In this document: piece by piece, positions 31,175 to 39,255 of the stretch
Layout: every line of letters starts with the position of its first letter
Numbering within the stretch: the stretch's first letter is position 1
Assembly (NCBI GenBank): GCA_964513275.1
Contig: CAZELN010000001.1
Location: 1-63,668, forward strand
Direction of reading: 5' to 3'
From: UBA12478 sp964513275
Lineage (GTDB): Bacteria; Patescibacteriota; Patescibacteriia; UBA9934; GWF2-40-263
Length of the DNA: 63,668 bases
The notes under the pieces: model-generated
The model's input: the letters and a program-made list of their open reading frames with translations, nothing else
The model's database searches: none
Told to the model about the DNA's origin: nothing
Position numbers and translations under genes: made by a program

Positions 31175-33271
31175 ATGAAAGAGTTTGTTTTACAAGATGA
31201 CTTTGACCTTTCGAAGGCTTCCATCGATTATCAACGCGAGCTCAATTCTGAGCAGCTGAATGTTGTTTTGAATGGCGATGGGGCGTGTTTGGTGCTTGCC
31301 GGGGCGGGATCGGGGAAGACGCGGACGATTACGTATCGCGTGGCGTATTTGTTGGAGCGGGGGGTGAGTCCTGAGAGCATTTTGCTTGTGACGTTTACGA
31401 ATAAGGCGGCGAAGGAAATGTTGTCGCGGGTAGAGGAGTTGTTGGGACGATATCCGACCGGGCTTTGGGGCGGGACGTTTCATTCGATCGCCAATCGACT
31501 TTTGCGGATCTACGGATCGCAGCTTGGGTACTCAAGTAATTTTACGATCCTCGATCAGGAGGACGCGAAGTCGCTCATCAAGGTTTGCATCAAGGTGCTC
31601 AATGTCGATGTCACTTCCCGTCGTTTCCCGTCTCCCGCAAAGGTGCATGCCATGATCAGCTACGTCCAGAACTCGGGACGGGTTATGAGTGATGTGATCG
31701 AAAGCAAGTATCCAAGTTTCATGGAGATCTTGCCTATCATCGAGCACATCGCCGAGCTCTATGCTGACCGCAAGCGCCAGGCAGACGCCATGGACTTTGA
31801 CGACCTCCTTTTGAAACTCCGCGATCTTCTCTATCACCACGAGGGCGTCCGTCAGAAGCTGGCTCATCAGTTCGAGTATGTTCTCGTCGACGAGTACCAG
31901 GACACGAATGTTGTTCAAGCGGAGATTATCCGACAACTCGCGAGCGAGCATGGGAACGTGCTTGTCGTGGGCGATGATGCCCAGTCGATCTACTCCTTCC
32001 GTGCGGCCGAGATCCGAAACATCCTCGGGTTCCCGCAGACCTATGCCGACACCAAGACATTTCGACTCACGACGAACTACCGCTCAACTCCGGAGATCCT
32101 TGCGGTCGCCAATTCGTCGATCGTTCAAAATAGAGATCAGTTCAAAAAGGAACTAACGGCCGTGCGTGGTCCACTTGAGAAGCCAAGTTTAGTGCCAGCG
32201 AGCAATGCGGCACAGGAGGCACAGTTTATTGCCCAGAAAATTTTGGCGCTACGGGAAGATGGGATGCCGCTTTCTGAGATGGCGGTCTTGTTCCGGGCGG
32301 CGTTTCATTCACAGACACTTGAGTTCGAGCTGATGAAACGTGACATTCCGTACGAGTATCGTGGAGGACTTAAATTTTTTGAGCGTGCACACGTCAAAGA
32401 CATCGTCTCTCATTTGCGTATTCGACAGAACCCGAAAGATGAAGTCGCCTGGATGCGGATTTTGGGACTCTTGAATGGTGTGGGGCTTACGAGTGCGGAG
32501 ACGATGGCGTCACAGTTTAAAGATTACGAGTCGCTCGCTGAAATTTTGAGTGGCAATCCCAAGATTCCCAAGCGAGCGCACGTCGGCTGGGAAGGACTGC
32601 GTAAGACCCTCGAAAAAATGGCGCGCGAAGAACATCCGGCCGAGCTCATTCGCGCCGTGATCGCTGGTGACTACCGTGACTATCTTGAGGCTGAGTATCC
32701 AGACTTTATGGATCGGCTTGAGGATCTCGAGCAGTTCGCGCTTTTTGCCGAAGGGTACACGAGTCTGCAGACATTCCTCGACGAGGTGTCGCTTACGGGG
32801 GAGTACGGGGCGCTACGGGAAGAAGGTGGAGTTGAGGACGAAGAAAAAATGGTGCTCTCGACGATCCATCAGGCAAAAGGACTCGAATGGGACGCCGTGT
32901 TTGTGATGCACTTAGTCGACGGGAAATTTCCGATTGGCGCGGCACTGGATGAAGACGGGGGACTGGAGGAAGAGCGCCGGCTTTTCTACGTCGCCACAAC
33001 TCGCGCTCGAAAAGAATTGTTCTTCACCTATCCGATCACCAGCGGCTACGATACACTGATGCTCAGTCAGTCCTCGATGTTTTTGCAGGAGCTTCCCGAC
33101 GGGTTGCTTGAGGAAGTAAAGCTGAAGGCCGCGATCTCGCATCCAGCGCACGGATCGTTCTCGGACTCGGAGTGGAATGACGGGCCCACGATCGTGTTTG
33201 ATGATTTTGGTGAGCATGTCCAGAAGCCCATGCAAAAAATGAGTTTTTTAAGAGACATTGATGAACTATGA
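31175..33271 (+). CDS. UvrD/PcrA/Rep-family superfamily 1 DNA helicase
   Basis: A 698-residue SF1A helicase with Q motif LNSEQLNVV, Walker A LAGAGSGKTRT, VTFTNKAAKEM, Walker B VLVDEYQDTN (DEYQDT rather than DExQD), GDDAQSIYSFRAAE, LTTNYRST, and motif V/VI STIHQAKGLEWDAVFV with ATTRARKEL. It unwinds 3'-5' in repair and replication restart. PcrA-like rather than RecB by length. It is divergent from the small GC-rich gene. Confidence 0.93.
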   Translation: MKEFVLQDDFDLSKASIDYQRELNSEQLNVVLNGDGACLVLAGAGSGKTRTITYRVAYLLERGVSPESILLVTFTNKAAKEMLSRVEELLGRYPTGLWGGTFHSIANRLLRIYGSQLGYSSNFTILDQEDAKSLIKVCIKVLNVDVTSRRFPSPAKVHAMISYVQNSGRVMSDVIESKYPSFMEILPIIEHIAELYADRKRQADAMDFDDLLLKLRDLLYHHEGVRQKLAHQFEYVLVDEYQDTNVVQAEIIRQLASEHGNVLVVGDDAQSIYSFRAAEIRNILGFPQTYADTKTFRLTTNYRSTPEILAVANSSIVQNRDQFKKELTAVRGPLEKPSLVPASNAAQEAQFIAQKILALREDGMPLSEMAVLFRAAFHSQTLEFELMKRDIPYEYRGGLKFFERAHVKDIVSHLRIRQNPKDEVAWMRILGLLNGVGLTSAETMASQFKDYESLAEILSGNPKIPKRAHVGWEGLRKTLEKMAREEHPAELIRAVIAGDYRDYLEAEYPDFMDRLEDLEQFALFAEGYTSLQTFLDEVSLTGEYGALREEGGVEDEEKMVLSTIHQAKGLEWDAVFVMHLVDGKFPIGAALDEDGGLEEERRLFYVATTRARKELFFTYPITSGYDTLMLSQSSMFLQELPDGLLEEVKLKAAISHPAHGSFSDSEWNDGPTIVFDDFGEHVQKPMQKMSFLRDIDEL

Positions 33272-33284
33272 GGGAAGACGATTA

Positions 33285-33313
33285 TTGAAGCTTCAGTGCA
33301 TTTATGCTATTCT
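33285..33313 (+). promoter_or_regulatory. Predicted promoter of the DUF5678-protease cluster
   Basis: TTGAAG (33285-33290), 17-base spacer, TATTCT (33308-33313). Confidence 0.5.
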
Positions 33314-33330
33314 TTCACTAAAGAAACCAT

Positions 33331-33540
33331 ATGCCAGCCATTGATTGGACAAATTTGTTTCAAGACTACAAAGGCCTGTGGGTTGCTCTTAAAGAGGACG
33401 AACGTACAGTCGTTGGAAGTGGAAAAACGCTCAAGGAAGCTCTTGAGCATGCGCATGCTTCCGGGTTTTCACAACCGATCGTTACGCATGTTCCTGAGAA
33501 GTTGGTGACCTTCATTGGCTCGTATGATTTTTCGGTATAA
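33331..33540 (+). CDS. DUF5678-like small protein
   Basis: A 69-residue protein: DYKGLWVALKEDERTVVGSG, then LKEALEHAHASGFSQPIVTHVPEKL. The pattern Y.G.WVAL....VvgsG.tl.eA..hA...G...P is that of DUF5678, often found next to small retropepsin-like proteases. The next gene, starting inside it, is such a protease, so the two are probably translationally coupled. Function unknown. Confidence 0.7.
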   Translation: MPAIDWTNLFQDYKGLWVALKEDERTVVGSGKTLKEALEHAHASGFSQPIVTHVPEKLVTFIGSYDFSV

Positions 33541-33922
33541 GAACGTTCAGGGAGTTTTACGTCCCATCATTCCAATCAAGATTCAGTATAGGAACCGCTC
33601 CGTAATCTATGAAGTGCTTGTAGATTCAGGAGCGGATATTTGTATGTTTGACGGTGAGGTCGGCGACGCCCTCGGCATTCCATTTTTTGACGGCCGTCCG
33701 GGTGAGGTTGTCGGTGTTACAGGGGTCGTGAAACCCTATTACATCCATCCCGTTACCATCTCGGTTGGCGGGCTGACGTTTGAGATCGAGGCCGGGTTTC
33801 TCTCAAACGTGAGTCGCTTCGGTTATGGCGTTGTCGGACAGCGAGGATTTTTTGATCAGTTTGTTGTGTCGTTCGATTTTTTGAATGGAGAGCTTGCCGT
33901 TCTAGAAAGGGCGACGATATGA
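33524..33922 (+). CDS. Retropepsin-like aspartic protease
   Basis: A 132-residue single-domain aspartyl protease homologue. Active-site motif VLVDSGADICMFDGEVGDALGI (DSGA in place of DTGA), a flap region (GEVVGVTGVVKPYYIHP) and the second hydrophobic-hydrophobic-Gly motif near YGVVGQRGF. Such proteins act as dimers like retroviral proteases. The start overlaps DUF5678 by 17 bases, and the end overlaps the next gene by 4 (ATGA). Substrate unknown. Confidence 0.82.
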   Translation: MIFRYKNVQGVLRPIIPIKIQYRNRSVIYEVLVDSGADICMFDGEVGDALGIPFFDGRPGEVVGVTGVVKPYYIHPVTISVGGLTFEIEAGFLSNVSRFGYGVVGQRGFFDQFVVSFDFLNGELAVLERATI

Positions 33923-34242
33923 GAGACGACGAACGCGATAAATTGAAAGACTCTGGATATTGCGAACACGGGAATAAGCCGTCGACGTGTTTGGTGTGTA
34001 AAAAACGAGAAGAACAAGAGGGTGAGATTGCACAGCAAGAACAGAAGGTCGGTCAGGCCAAGTCCATGATCGAATCGATTGGTGGAACCATCGATTCAGA
34101 TACACGTCCATTCAAACAGTTCGACGAAAAAAACATGAACGGTTCTTTATTCAAAAAGGAGAACTCCAGAATCAGGCGGTCGTATTCAAGGTCGGTGAAA
34201 CAGCCAGCGCTGACCGACTTCGCGATGAATCCAGGAACATGA
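33919..34242 (+). CDS. Zinc-knuckle protein, upstream half of a probable -1 frameshifted gene
   Basis: MRDDERDKLKDSGYCEHGNK is followed by PSTCLVCKKREEQEGEIAQQ: a CxH...CxxC knuckle, then a coiled coil. In frame 0 relative to its start the protein continues only as a low-complexity tail after residue about 72. The -1 frame from 34134 instead gives HERFFIQKGELQNQAVVFKV, joining smoothly to the gene at 34239. The junction is the in-phase heptamer A-AAA-AAC (34128-34134), a classical -1 slippery site. Either recoding, or loss of one A from the run, is possible. ATGA overlap with the protease gene. Confidence 0.6.
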   Translation: MRDDERDKLKDSGYCEHGNKPSTCLVCKKREEQEGEIAQQEQKVGQAKSMIESIGGTIDSDTRPFKQFDEKNMNGSLFKKENSRIRRSYSRSVKQPALTDFAMNPGT

Positions 34243-34604
34243 AGCTTTTGGAGACCGCGCAGTCGGGTCTTGAGCATCCGCTTGATATCCACATTGTCCG
34301 ACAAGTAGGGGAGATGTTTGCAGGAGATGCAATGACGGGTCTTGCCACGGAATACCTTGAAGATGATCCGTCGCTCAAAGCAGAACTACCAGCTAATCAA
34401 AAGATTCAAATTATCGGTCAAGTGATTGAGAATCTACAAAAGATTCCTGTATCAAGAGACGTGATCCAACAGAGCGGCCTAGACGTTCATGATGCACAAA
34501 AGATTTCGATGGATGGGGAACATTTTGTTGATGTCCTCGAGGAGCAGGGATTTTTCGACTCTGAGCTAGCTGGGAAATTGTTGGATAAATGTACGACATG
34601 TTGA
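34239..34604 (+). CDS. Downstream half of the frameshifted gene
   Basis: Real coding continues leftwards in this frame to about 34134 (ERFFIQKGELQNQAVVFKVG, then ETASADRLRDESRNMKLL), so the ATG at 34239 is probably internal. The protein is helical (HIVRQVGEMFAGDAMTGLATEYLEDDP, QIIGQVIENLQKIPVSRDVI) and unrecognised. A second possible -1 shift follows at 34589: ATGTACGAC opens a 37-codon frame (MYDMLTRIMAGRDSTHPLQK) to a TAA at 34700-34702 that reads like the family's C-terminus. Two shifts, both equal to one missing A, make decay or assembly error a serious alternative to recoding. Confidence 0.55.
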   Translation: MKLLETAQSGLEHPLDIHIVRQVGEMFAGDAMTGLATEYLEDDPSLKAELPANQKIQIIGQVIENLQKIPVSRDVIQQSGLDVHDAQKISMDGEHFVDVLEEQGFFDSELAGKLLDKCTTC

Positions 34605-34711
34605 CTCGCATCATGGCCGGGCGTGACAGTACACATCCACTCCAAAAGGTTCGTGTCGAATTTTATCGGGATCTCCTCAAGGAGGAATTTGAACAACTCT
34701 AACATCAATCT

Positions 34712-35863
34712 ATGAATTACAGTGAAGCGTCGCTTGAGATGCACAAGCGTTATAAGGGAAAACTTTCCGTCGAGTCGGTTGTTCCGATCGAAAATAAAGA
34801 AGACCTCTCAACGGCTTACACACCAGGCGTGGCTGAGCCATGCCGGGTTATTGCAGCCGACAAAGAACGTGCCTGGGATCTGACGATCAAGGGGCGCACG
34901 GTCGCAGTCGTCACAGACGGGTCAGCCGTTTTAGGTCTCGGGAATATTGGTCCGGAGGCTGGACTCCCGGTCATGGAGGGGAAGGCGGCGCTGTTTAAGC
35001 GCTTTGCTGGAGTCGACGCGTTTCCGATTTGTCTTGCCACGCAGGATGTCGACGAGATCGTTCAAACGGTCAAACGCATTGCTCCTGGCTTTGGGGGGAT
35101 TAACCTGGAGGACATTGCGGCACCCGCGTGTTTTGAAGTAGAGCGTCGACTCATCGAAGAACTCGACATCCCGGTCATGCACGACGACCAGCATGGCACG
35201 GCTGTGGTGGTGCTGGCGGGATTGTTGAATGCACTGAAGGTCGTGGGCAAGAAGCTCGAAGATGTATCGGTGGTCATCTCAGGAGCTGGTGCTGGCGGAA
35301 TGGGGGTGACGCACCTGTTGTTCGAGGCGGGTCTGCAGAAGCTCACGATGGTGGACTCCAAAGGAATCATCGCTCCAGGCCGTGAAGGGATGAACTCGTA
35401 CAAAGAGGATCTCGCTGTGCGGATCAATCCAGAAGGACGAACAGGCAGCCTCGCGGATGCACTGGTGGGGGCAGATGTCTTCATTGGGGTGAGCCAGCCA
35501 GGACTCGTCACGGCAGATATGGTGTCCACCATGGCGCCGCGGGCGATCGTGTTTGCGATGGCTAATCCCATCCCTGAAATCATGCCAGATGAGGCGCTCG
35601 CGGGCGGTGCCGCGGTGGTCGCGACGGGGCGGTCAGATTTTCCCAATCAGGTGAATAACGTCTTGGCGTTTCCTGGAATTTTTAAAGGGGCGCTCGAAGG
35701 GAGGCTCCGTCGTATTACACCAGCGATGCGAGTCGCTGCGGCGCACGCACTCGCAAAGCTTGTTCCAGAACCAACAAACGAGAAGATCATGCCGTCCCCG
35801 TTTGAGCCAGGACTCGCGGACGTTGTCGCAGAGGCAGTAAAACGAGTTGCCTCGTATGGTTAG
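34712..35863 (+). CDS. NAD(P)-dependent malic enzyme
   Basis: A 383-residue bacterial short-form malic enzyme: AYTPGVAEPCRVIA, DGSAVLGLGNIGPEAGLPVMEGKA, HDDQHGTAVVVLAGLLNALK and the Rossmann GAGAGGMGVTHLL. It decarboxylates malate to pyruvate with NAD(P) reduction. The size lacks the phosphotransacetylase-like tail of MaeB. It links the pyruvate end of glycolysis encoded here to C4 acids. Which cofactor is used cannot be told by eye. Confidence 0.92.
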   Translation: MNYSEASLEMHKRYKGKLSVESVVPIENKEDLSTAYTPGVAEPCRVIAADKERAWDLTIKGRTVAVVTDGSAVLGLGNIGPEAGLPVMEGKAALFKRFAGVDAFPICLATQDVDEIVQTVKRIAPGFGGINLEDIAAPACFEVERRLIEELDIPVMHDDQHGTAVVVLAGLLNALKVVGKKLEDVSVVISGAGAGGMGVTHLLFEAGLQKLTMVDSKGIIAPGREGMNSYKEDLAVRINPEGRTGSLADALVGADVFIGVSQPGLVTADMVSTMAPRAIVFAMANPIPEIMPDEALAGGAAVVATGRSDFPNQVNNVLAFPGIFKGALEGRLRRITPAMRVAAAHALAKLVPEPTNEKIMPSPFEPGLADVVAEAVKRVASYG

Positions 35864-36413
35864 CGATCGGAACAATCGCAGACACCGGTGGGGATCTACG
35901 ACTGTGACGGCCGTTTCCGTGGTCGTGCTGTTTATTGTGTTCATCGTTGCAGTGCGATGGTTTCGTTCCGAACCCATTCCAGAAGAGGAAGAAGTTGTTT
36001 CGTCGATTGTCGATATTCTTAAGCCCGACCCGATCTCGCAGGCGGTGATCGATGGAGCGATTGATACACAGAGTCGGGAGACGACGCTTTATTGGATCGC
36101 TAGCGGCGAGCGCGTAGGAGCCGCGACGCGTGGAGAGAAGGACGACCGCTACTATTTTGAAATGAAAACATCGCTCCCTGAGATTGATCGGGAACTTTCG
36201 TATTATCAAGTCTGGCTCTTGAGTCGACTCCCTTACGATTTCTTTTCGCTGGGTGAGATGGTGACGGATGAAGATGGATATTTTGTGCTTGAGTGGGAAG
36301 CGCCGGACGCTGAAGACTACTCGAGCTATACGCAGGTGATTATTACGGTAAATCAGTACGAAGGAAGTGTAGATCCAGGGGTGCATTTGGTTGAAGGGGA
36401 GTTTGGGAATTAG
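35856..36413 (+). CDS. Single-pass membrane hypothetical protein
   Basis: A 185-residue protein starting MVSDRNNRRHRWGSTTVTAV, overlapping the malic enzyme stop by 8 bases. One membrane helix (about residues 15-38) and an outward, acidic, beta-rich domain (YYFEMKTSLPEIDRELSYYQVWL, FVLEWEAPDAEDYSSYTQVI). Resembles the many small anchored proteins of CPR; no named family. Its end overlaps the convergent dinB end by 4 bases. Confidence 0.72.
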   Translation: MVSDRNNRRHRWGSTTVTAVSVVVLFIVFIVAVRWFRSEPIPEEEEVVSSIVDILKPDPISQAVIDGAIDTQSRETTLYWIASGERVGAATRGEKDDRYYFEMKTSLPEIDRELSYYQVWLLSRLPYDFFSLGEMVTDEDGYFVLEWEAPDAEDYSSYTQVIITVNQYEGSVDPGVHLVEGEFGN

Positions 36414-37639
36414 ATTTCATGGTCGAAATGGAAGCCGCTTGAACGTGATTTGAAATCCGCCCGGAGCGTGGCTCCGCGTTTCCAGACGCCTGAGCCAAAA
36501 CGACTCTGGATTTCATCTAAAGCATGAAGAACGGAATGCATCTTTCGGTCTTTTTTGAATAACGAGGGTTGGATTGAGCCTTGAGACAGGAGGGATGCGG
36601 AAAGTCCGATGAGACGGACGTCCACAAGACAGATCGGTTCAAGAATCCTCCACGCCATCTGGAACAATCGCATGCCATCGGCGGTGGGTTCCTGGAAGGT
36701 ACGCTGTTCTCCGTGGCCTGTGAAATCTCCGAAGCGAACGAAGGTGGTCACTCGTCGCGCCGCAACCCCATCGCGCCGCATACGCCAGCCGACTTTGTCT
36801 GCCAACCCAAAGAGATACCGTTTAAGCGTGCGTGGGTCGCTGGTGTTTTGTGGAAGGGTGTAGGCGTGGCCATATGATTTGGCTTCTGTGTCGCCGGCAG
36901 AGTGCATGTGTCCTCTGGTAGGAGAGACGATGACAGACGAATCACGTCCCCAGGCCGCTTCATGGAGCCAGATGCCGTAGTGATGAAACTCGCGTTCGAG
37001 ATCCTTGAGAGGGAACTCGCGTAGTTGCGAGAATGTCTCAATTCCGAGCTCGGAGAGTCGGTGGCGAATGCGTGGACCAATGCCGCAGATATCGTCGAGT
37101 TCGGATTCGTCGAGTAAAGCCAAGACGTTTTGTGGCCGCGCGACGGTGAGACCGTTTGGTTTCACGTGTCCAGAAGCAAGCTTGGCCATGAGTTTGTTTG
37201 GCGCGATGCCGATGGAGGCGGTAATGCGTTCCCCGAGTTCGTCGTGGAGTCGTGCACGAATCGCTTGGGCCATGCAGGTGGCGCCGAAATAATCCTCCGC
37301 TTCTTCCGTAATATCGAGAAAACTTTCGTCTACACTAAACGGCTCCACGTGAGGCGTGAACGATTCATAGATGGCGTTAAAACGATGCGTGATGTCGGAG
37401 TATTTTTCTGGATCACCGAGCCAGAGAATAATCGATGGACAAATCTTTTTCGCTTCCCAGGTTGACATTGTCGTTTTGACGCCCAGCCGCTTTGCTTCGA
37501 TCGACGCGGTTGCGACGATAGAGCGTTCTTGGTTCTTACCCGTGATCCCAATGGGCTTCCCACGCAAAAACGGATTCGCCTGCTGCTCCACACTTGCAAA
37601 ATAGGAGTTCATGTCAATGTGAAGAATGATTCGCTCCAT
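36410..37639 (-). CDS. dinB: DNA polymerase IV (Y-family)
   Basis: A 409-residue Y-family polymerase from MERIILHIDMNSYFASVEQQ. Catalytic acids: HIDMNSYF and FSVDESFLDIT. The HhH SELDDICGIGPRIRHRLSELGI is present, then the little-finger domain. It performs error-prone lesion bypass. Preceded on the same strand by two small genes and lexA, so its expression is likely under SOS control. An ATG 42 bases upstream would overlap the preceding gene. Confidence 0.94.
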   Translation of the reverse strand: MERIILHIDMNSYFASVEQQANPFLRGKPIGITGKNQERSIVATASIEAKRLGVKTTMSTWEAKKICPSIILWLGDPEKYSDITHRFNAIYESFTPHVEPFSVDESFLDITEEAEDYFGATCMAQAIRARLHDELGERITASIGIAPNKLMAKLASGHVKPNGLTVARPQNVLALLDESELDDICGIGPRIRHRLSELGIETFSQLREFPLKDLEREFHHYGIWLHEAAWGRDSSVIVSPTRGHMHSAGDTEAKSYGHAYTLPQNTSDPRTLKRYLFGLADKVGWRMRRDGVAARRVTTFVRFGDFTGHGEQRTFQEPTADGMRLFQMAWRILEPICLVDVRLIGLSASLLSQGSIQPSLFKKDRKMHSVLHALDEIQSRFGSGVWKRGATLRADFKSRSSGFHFDHEI

Positions 37640-37647
37640 GATCTTTG

Positions 37648-37896
37648 CTATCCATCCGTATAAAGTTCCACCAACCGCCACTCGAGGAACTCGGGATCGA
37701 GTTTGAGCTTGAAGTAATTAGCCGCGTCGGAGACGGAGAAATAGAAGATACGTTTGTGGCCCTCGCGCGCGGTGTGGACGAGGTTCACCTGATCGAGTTT
37801 GTACTCGCGTTCGTTCCAACGTATGGCACGTGGAAGCACACGGTTGTCCTTGAACGCGACGGTTACATCAATTGGATCATTGAGTATTTCATGCAT
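37648..37896 (-). CDS. DUF6504-like small protein preceding dinB
   Basis: An 82-residue beta-rich protein: DVTVAFKDNRVLPRAIRWNE, REYKLDQVNLVHT, and a C-terminal ANYFKLKLDPEFLEWRLVEL. The layout resembles DUF6504, a small family that often sits beside Y-family polymerase genes. Its ATG overlaps the stop of the upstream 59-codon gene (ATGCATGA); dinB starts 8 bases after its stop. Role unknown, possibly a polymerase accessory factor. Confidence 0.65.
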   Translation of the reverse strand: MHEILNDPIDVTVAFKDNRVLPRAIRWNEREYKLDQVNLVHTAREGHKRIFYFSVSDAANYFKLKLDPEFLEWRLVELYTDG

Positions 37897-38068
37897 ACGC
37901 GACAGGACTTATGGTGCGACGGTCGATCATTTGGCGGATCGCCTGTTTGAATCGGCGTCGGCTCGTTCGGATTTTAAGGGCACGTAGTCCTTTCACGATC
38001 CTTTTATCTTTCTGACGTGGAAGGAACGCGAGCGTGTTGATGTGGTATTTGAGCGTGGTGGTAGACAT
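37889..38068 (-). CDS. 59-residue basic protein of the lexA-dinB cluster
   Basis: Reads MSTTTLKYHINTLAFLPRQK, then DKRIVKGLRALKIRTSRRRF, ending RRTISPVAYA, with stop TGA overlapping the next start. Very basic and helical (12 Arg/9 Lys-type residues), so a nucleic-acid-binding role is possible. It is below common length cut-offs, but the overlap with the next gene and the operon position support it. Confidence 0.6.
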   Translation of the reverse strand: MSTTTLKYHINTLAFLPRQKDKRIVKGLRALKIRTSRRRFKQAIRQMIDRRTISPVAYA

Positions 38069-38102
38069 AGACGTAATTTTGACAAATTAAAACCCCACGG
38101 CC

Positions 38103-38124
38103 AGGTGTGGATCCCTTCACACCT
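38103..38124 (-). promoter_or_regulatory. Hairpin between lexA and the dinB cluster
   Basis: A perfect 7-bp inverted repeat AGGTGTG / CACACCT (38103-38109, 38118-38124). On the minus strand it lies 35 bases upstream of the 59-codon gene; it lacks a T tract directly after it, so it may modulate read-through or mRNA stability. Confidence 0.35.
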
Positions 38125-38152
38125 CGTCATGGGATCTCAGTTCACCAAATCG

Positions 38153-38767
38153 TTACACAGGTTGAAATTTTCGAATCACGGCGCGTACGACACCTTGGAT
38201 AATGCAGTCTTGGACATAGATCGGTTCCATGGTGCTGTTTGCGGGCTGAAGACGGATTCTGTTTCGTTCGCGATGAAAGCGTTTGAGCGTGGCAAATGCA
38301 TTGTCCAGAAGTGCCACGACGACTTCACCGTTACGCGGACTCGGGTTTCGTTCAATGACTACGAAGTCGCCATCCAGAATCCCGTCTTCGATCATGGAAC
38401 GTCCTTTCACGCGCAAGACGTATGAGTTTGCCCCGTCGAGCACGAAATCTGCTGGCACAGCCATGGCTTCATTATCTTGGACAGCCTCGATAGGTTCTCC
38501 AGCGGTAATGAGTCCCATTAAAGGCAGCAGGATCGAAGATCCAGAGGAAGTTTCCGCAACGAGTTCGATAGATCGTGCCTCGCCATCTTCTCCGGCTGTG
38601 ATGAGGCCTTTTTCCAGAAGCGCCTGCACGTGGCCGTGTACGGTTGCAGGGGAGGAAAGACCAAAGTGATCGGCGATCTCCCGGTACGAAGGGGCGTAGC
38701 CGTTGTTCTCTAGATGTTCGCGTATGAAGTCCAGAACTTCAGATTGTTTTTTAGTAATAGGTGGCAT
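38153..38767 (-). CDS. lexA: LexA repressor
   Basis: A 204-residue LexA: N-terminal winged helix (TKKQSEVLDFIREHLENNGYAPSYREIADHFGLSS), a linker with the self-cleavage site A89-G90 (GLITAGEP), and the S24 catalytic domain with Ser124 (VKGRSMIEDGILDGD) and Lys162 (FATLKRFHRE). It represses SOS genes until RecA-ssDNA triggers cleavage. Two GTTC-N7-GTTC boxes overlap its promoter, so it is self-regulated. The dinB cluster lies downstream. Confidence 0.95.
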   Translation of the reverse strand: MPPITKKQSEVLDFIREHLENNGYAPSYREIADHFGLSSPATVHGHVQALLEKGLITAGEDGEARSIELVAETSSGSSILLPLMGLITAGEPIEAVQDNEAMAVPADFVLDGANSYVLRVKGRSMIEDGILDGDFVVIERNPSPRNGEVVVALLDNAFATLKRFHRERNRIRLQPANSTMEPIYVQDCIIQGVVRAVIRKFQPV

Positions 38768-38774
38768 AGAGGTT

Positions 38775-38816
38775 GTTCGCTTTATGTTCGTATAGTAGCC
38801 CGAACAAAAACCGAAC
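38775..38816. promoter_or_regulatory. Divergent lexA promoter with two GTTC-N7-GTTC LexA-box candidates
   Basis: Box 1 is GTTC-GCTTTAT-GTTC (38775-38789). Box 2, inverted, is GAAC-AAAAACC-GAAC (38802-38816). Between them lie TACTAT (minus strand, 38797-38792) and TATAGT (plus strand, 38791-38796), so binding at both would cover both -10 elements. The half-site is exactly that known for alphaproteobacterial LexA. Confidence 0.65.
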
Positions 38817-38827
38817 GCAATAGACGA

Positions 38828-39178
38828 GTGTGGATAAGTCGATCAGAAGATCCGACTGATATTGCTCTTGAGAAGGCGACACAGGCGTATAAAAAATTTC
38901 GCAAGCCGCTTCTGGTTGAGGACTCAGGATTCTTTATCGATGCGCTCGGTGGATTTCCCATGACGCATGTCAAGTTTTCGCTGAAAACTTTGGGCATCGA
39001 GGGAATTCTCCGTGCCATGCGCGGCACCAAGAATCGAAATTGTGAATGGCACATGACGCTCGCCTATGTCTGGGATCGCCCAGAAGCCTCATCGGGTGCT
39101 CCGTCCAATGATGTCCGACTACTGGCGCCTGTACGTTCCAAAGTAATTGAACGTAAAAAATACAAAGACGCTTTCTGA
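38828..39178 (+). pseudogene. RdgB/Ham1-like NTP pyrophosphatase, 5' truncated
   Basis: From a GTG at 38828 the frame reads VWISRSEDPTDIALEKATQA, then RKPLLVEDSGFFIDALGGFP, TLGIEGILRAMRG and WHMTLAYVWD. These match the middle of XTP/dITP pyrophosphatases, where VEDSGLxIDALxGFPG is the family hallmark. The N-terminal substrate loop (TxNxxK) and the distal C-terminal motifs are missing, and the upstream sequence is the lexA control region. Housekeeping activity is therefore doubtful. A 35-codon frame follows at 39180-39287 (MSEKDMEEWMDYFSRNNHFL), which might be its displaced C-terminus. Confidence 0.55.
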
Positions 39179-39255
39179 TATGAGTGAGAAAGACATGGAA
39201 GAGTGGATGGACTATTTCTCAAGGAACAATCATTTTTTGCAACTCGGGAAGTGGC

